A stretch of DNA of 64,000 bases, from the NCBI RefSeq assembly GCF_954871325.1, contig NC_088776.1, positions 55,260,569-55,324,568 of the forward strand, written 5' to 3'. The notes beneath the pieces were generated by a model. That model was not told the origin of the DNA and did not search any database. It saw nothing but the letters and a program-made list of their open reading frames with translations. Positions 62,001-64,000 of the stretch are shown piece by piece; the stretch's first letter is position 1; every line of letters starts with the position of its first letter. This DNA comes from Gordionus sp. m RMFG-2023. Lineage: Eukaryota; Nematomorpha; Gordioida; Chordodea; Parachordodidae. The position numbers and the translations under genes are program-made.

Positions 62001-63455
62001 TATTTCTCCAAAAGAATTCAAAATAGGCTCCTTCTAGATATAAAAATGTAGTGACAGTTTGAAGTCAAAGGTTTCATCTGGTCAGGCATGCTTTTTGCAG
62101 TTTCTTTCTTCTTGTTGCACAAGAAGTCTAAAAAAATCTATTGTAAATTCTGTTTCTATAACATTTCATATAAGCTAGAAATGTTGCCTAATCATAGTTA
62201 TAAGTAGAGATAAATTAAATTAAATTGTTTTGATTGATAAAATTATTTGTAAGCACCAATGTTCAAGGTTTAAAAATATGTATGTACTTTAATTTTTTTT
62301 TGAGCGAAAAAAATATTTAAATTAATTTAAACCAACCTATTTGAAATCGAACACTTTGTAATTCACAAAAATCTTATATATATTTTCAAAATTTTTTGCT
62401 ATAGATTCAAATGGGTAGAGGAATTAATCTAAATTGGTAAAATATTTGAGTGCAGTTAGATAAAAAAAACTAAATTACTTTAATTAAAATATGTAAATTT
62501 GATAAAAGAGCAATGATAAAATACAATATTCCAAATTTAATATTTTAATCTGTACAAATGGAGTTTATTTTTACCCTGTTAAGTTTCGGCAGTATAATTA
62601 TATAGAGTTGTGCACAAAGCCATAGGCATAGGATGTATTATCCTTATAAATGATATAATAAATCTTAATAAATGTAAAGATAACCACGATAAAATCTCCA
62701 CTTTTAATGATATATGGGGTTTATCAAACGAGAGCTTATAAAGCAGCAACGTAGAACATAGGATTTTTTGAAGAATAAACGATTAAATGTTAAACCATAT
62801 CCCAAAAAATGTGCCAGAATTGTATTAAATTCCATGTCATAAATAAAGCCATAGAAATTAATGCAAAGGCAAAGGTAGATGTAAATTAGCTGGACGAAAA
62901 TAATGATATTATAGGATAGTATGGCGATAATTTTGAAGTGTTATATATTTTAAATCATATATATTCAAACAATTAATAATTTAAATACTTAATTAATAAT
63001 AAATTTATAATTAATCTTTCTTCACTATAATATTACTATTTTATAAAATAGGTTTTAAATTTTTTTTAAAATGTTCATAATTATTTTTAGAAATTTAAAT
63101 ATGTGATCGTATATCAATGAAGCTAGTATATAATAGTTTGGATTGGTAATATTAGTTGGCTGAATATAGCAAACCCTTGAATTTCAATGCATTTCAAATT
63201 TTAATTAAAATATTTTACAAATGGAAGTTCAAATTTTGATGATAATATTATTAATAAACTATTTAAATATCCCAAATAGAATTGAAAACTTTATATACTT
63301 ACCTAGATATCTCTTCATCATAAAAAATGCCAGGATTGTCAATAGAATAAAAAGGAAAATTACACCAATTACTATTAAGGTAGGGAATCTCTTATCTTTC
63401 AGGGCAGCACCAACATCATCATCCTCCTTGCCGCCGTTAACTGTAGCACAAATAC
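53039..63455 (-). CDS. Single-pass membrane protein of unknown family, 3' end (3 exons)
   Basis: Three minus-strand exons join in a single frame with GT-AG junctions: 63303-63455, 60283-60414, 53039-53247. Exon A follows ttaccag, ends CTAG before gtaagt, and encodes a short acidic outer stretch (GGKEDDDVGAALKDK) then one strong transmembrane helix (FPTLIVIGVIFLFILLTILA) closed by basic MMKRYL. Exon B follows aatttag and encodes YREIQTYIPWKQRKLRNAVQ and NNFDYDSSEWE. Exon C follows aatattag and encodes an extremely tyrosine- and aspartate-rich tail (FYTIYYDFDYDYKYDLAYPY, then YFYPDEFDKM and TGA). Both junctions are phase 1, so the frame carries through exactly. The order suggests a type I receptor-like protein with a cytoplasmic tail of about 115 residues. 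No family is recognised; upstream exons lie off the right edge. Introns of 2.9 and 7.0 kb hold many transposons. Confidence 0.65.
54340..55560. other. GC-richer decayed island, unassigned
   Basis: This block is markedly less AT-rich than its surroundings, contains many coding-like words and has protein-like patches on the plus strand, the longest near 54985-55150 (for instance NYEKASKPSLNGKSQFFYEH). Frames change often, so it looks like a decayed mobile element. No family could be fixed. It lies in the last intron of the membrane-protein gene. Confidence 0.35.
56572..56890. mobile_element. GGGCC-rich MITE nested in the hAT element
   Basis: Starts cagacttgcaggcccagccc, contains cacccgggccgggcctgaaa and ends catgtcctgcaaatagtacctctgcaaagctctg in outline. 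Same family as 5374-5596. It is the third layer of nesting here. Flanking 8-mers do not match clearly. Confidence 0.6.
57062..57660 (-). pseudogene. hAT transposase fragment (ZMYM1-like)
   Basis: On the minus strand the first part (about 57630 down to 57450) encodes GRKKLQSSPTRWSLRHQAVT and FMELEEPIINAITEISQWLE, the hAT TRW-R region. The second part (57319-57062) encodes FVPSTCSKQAHRQNINIGSV, KEYYKTNVPSPNLFHMVIEK and YHEDVKISYDALLAE. The C-terminal dimerisation motif and the catalytic N-terminal half are missing, and at least one frame break lies between the parts. Confidence 0.75.
59487..59709. mobile_element. Fold-back MITE, agtgttgtt family, best-preserved copy
   Basis: Left ttagtgttgttaaatggctc, gttttgagccgatttttaaa, aacggctaactcaatatttt; right attgagttagccgtttttaa, aaatcggctcaaaatgagcc, gtttaacaacact. 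A perfect 8-bp direct repeat aatcagag flanks it (59479-59486, 59710-59717), pointing to a hAT-like mobiliser. It lies 40 bases from the end of the 55.7-59.4 kb hAT element. Confidence 0.85.
61213..62130 (-). pseudogene. Decayed hAT transposase, second relic
   Basis: The minus-strand frame 61213-61434 encodes FPNILKLLYILATIPISIST, the start of the hAT dimerisation domain, then diverges. Upstream on the same strand, 61740-62130 gives broken matches to the same region seen at 57330-57640 (CATRRKKLQKACLTR, then the same order of motifs). More decayed than the relic at 57062-57660 and without recognisable element ends. Confidence 0.6.
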
Positions 63456-64000
63456 CTGGTAATATATTTTGTAAAATAATAAAAATAATAGTTTAATTGT
63501 TAAATAGAACGTTGTAAACAAAGAATTCAAATAATATTAATCTATTATTTAATTATTGACTATCGATTTATCATAAGATATCTTTCTTTTCATTTATGAC
63601 TTTTAAACAAGTTTTGGATTTTGAGCACTGGGGAAACCCATAATTAAAGGGCTTTCACCACTATTTAGAGGGCGTCTCCAGTAAAATTCGTAAGTACATT
63701 GTATGGCAGTTAAAACGAGTAAGATCAAGAATATATAAAAAATGAATAAATGGTTGGATAGTATGAAAGAGAATAAAGAAAAAGTATTTATGTCTGTAAT
63801 AGACTGTAAATAAGGAATCTGTGAATATATAAATATGATATATTTTTTTGATTTTCTCAGGAATGAAAACGCAAAATATTCTTTAATAACTTATTAATTT
63901 AATAATCTGTAACAGTGAATTAACCATAATTGGGTAGAATATTTTATATAATAAATATTGTAACAAAATAATATATATTTTTTTTATATACCTTATTTTA
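63456..64000. other. Intron or upstream part of the membrane-protein gene
   Basis: No further exon recognised. A short block near 63620-63700 (gggaaacccataattaaagg, gggcgtctccagtaaaattc) is GC-richer and looks like a repeat fragment. Confidence 0.35.

Overview
This is a very AT-rich stretch of an animal (metazoan) nuclear genome. Long A/T and G/C runs, GT-AG introns, LINEs and several eukaryotic DNA-transposon superfamilies rule out a prokaryote. There are no rRNA, tRNA or CRISPR features and no operons. The organism cannot be named from sequence alone; an AT-rich invertebrate is the safest statement.

Three host genes can be read, all on the minus strand, all made of small exons scattered through large transposon-filled introns. 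(1) Importin-4 (IPO4): 16 in-phase exons from a start codon at 19858 to 2394, covering roughly the N-terminal half; the gene continues off the left edge. (2) GINS2 (PSF2 subunit of the GINS replication complex): complete, five exons, 49244 to 43472. (3) The 3' end of an unrecognised single-pass membrane protein: three in-phase exons, 63455 to 53039, with a transmembrane segment and a tyrosine-rich tail. Most of these exons are too short to show as open reading frames and were found from splice sites, phase and family similarity.

Nearly everything else is mobile DNA. 1-2.4 kb: remnant of a hAT-like transposase plus a terminal relic of a Ginger-like element. IPO4 intron 1 (11752-19792): a 5.5-kb palindrome made of two head-to-head RTE-type LINE copies. 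20.6-26.1 kb: a hAT MITE, then a Mutator-like element (MULE) with a FAR1-type N-terminus, a DDE transposase fragment, an OTU-like protease fragment and an unusual tandem array of exon/intron-like modules. 26.3-28.1 kb: a 1.8-kb hAT non-autonomous element, with a second, inverted copy at 55.7-59.4 kb. 28.75-38.4 kb: a hAT element with perfect 8-bp target duplications, broken open by an 8-kb Ginger-like element that itself carries subterminal inverted satellite arrays and a PIF/Harbinger MITE. 42-47.3 kb (GINS2 intron 4 and just beyond): LINE remnants, a fresh 229-bp tandem duplication and a TA-flanked long-TIR element. 53-63 kb (introns of the membrane-protein gene): two hAT transposase relics, nested MITEs and an unexplained GC-richer island.

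No intact, clearly new multi-gene system was found. The most unusual items are the MULE exon/intron-module array, the LINE palindrome inside IPO4, the satellite-bearing Ginger-like element, and the phase-consistent membrane-protein gene of unknown family. All boundaries come from reading by eye.
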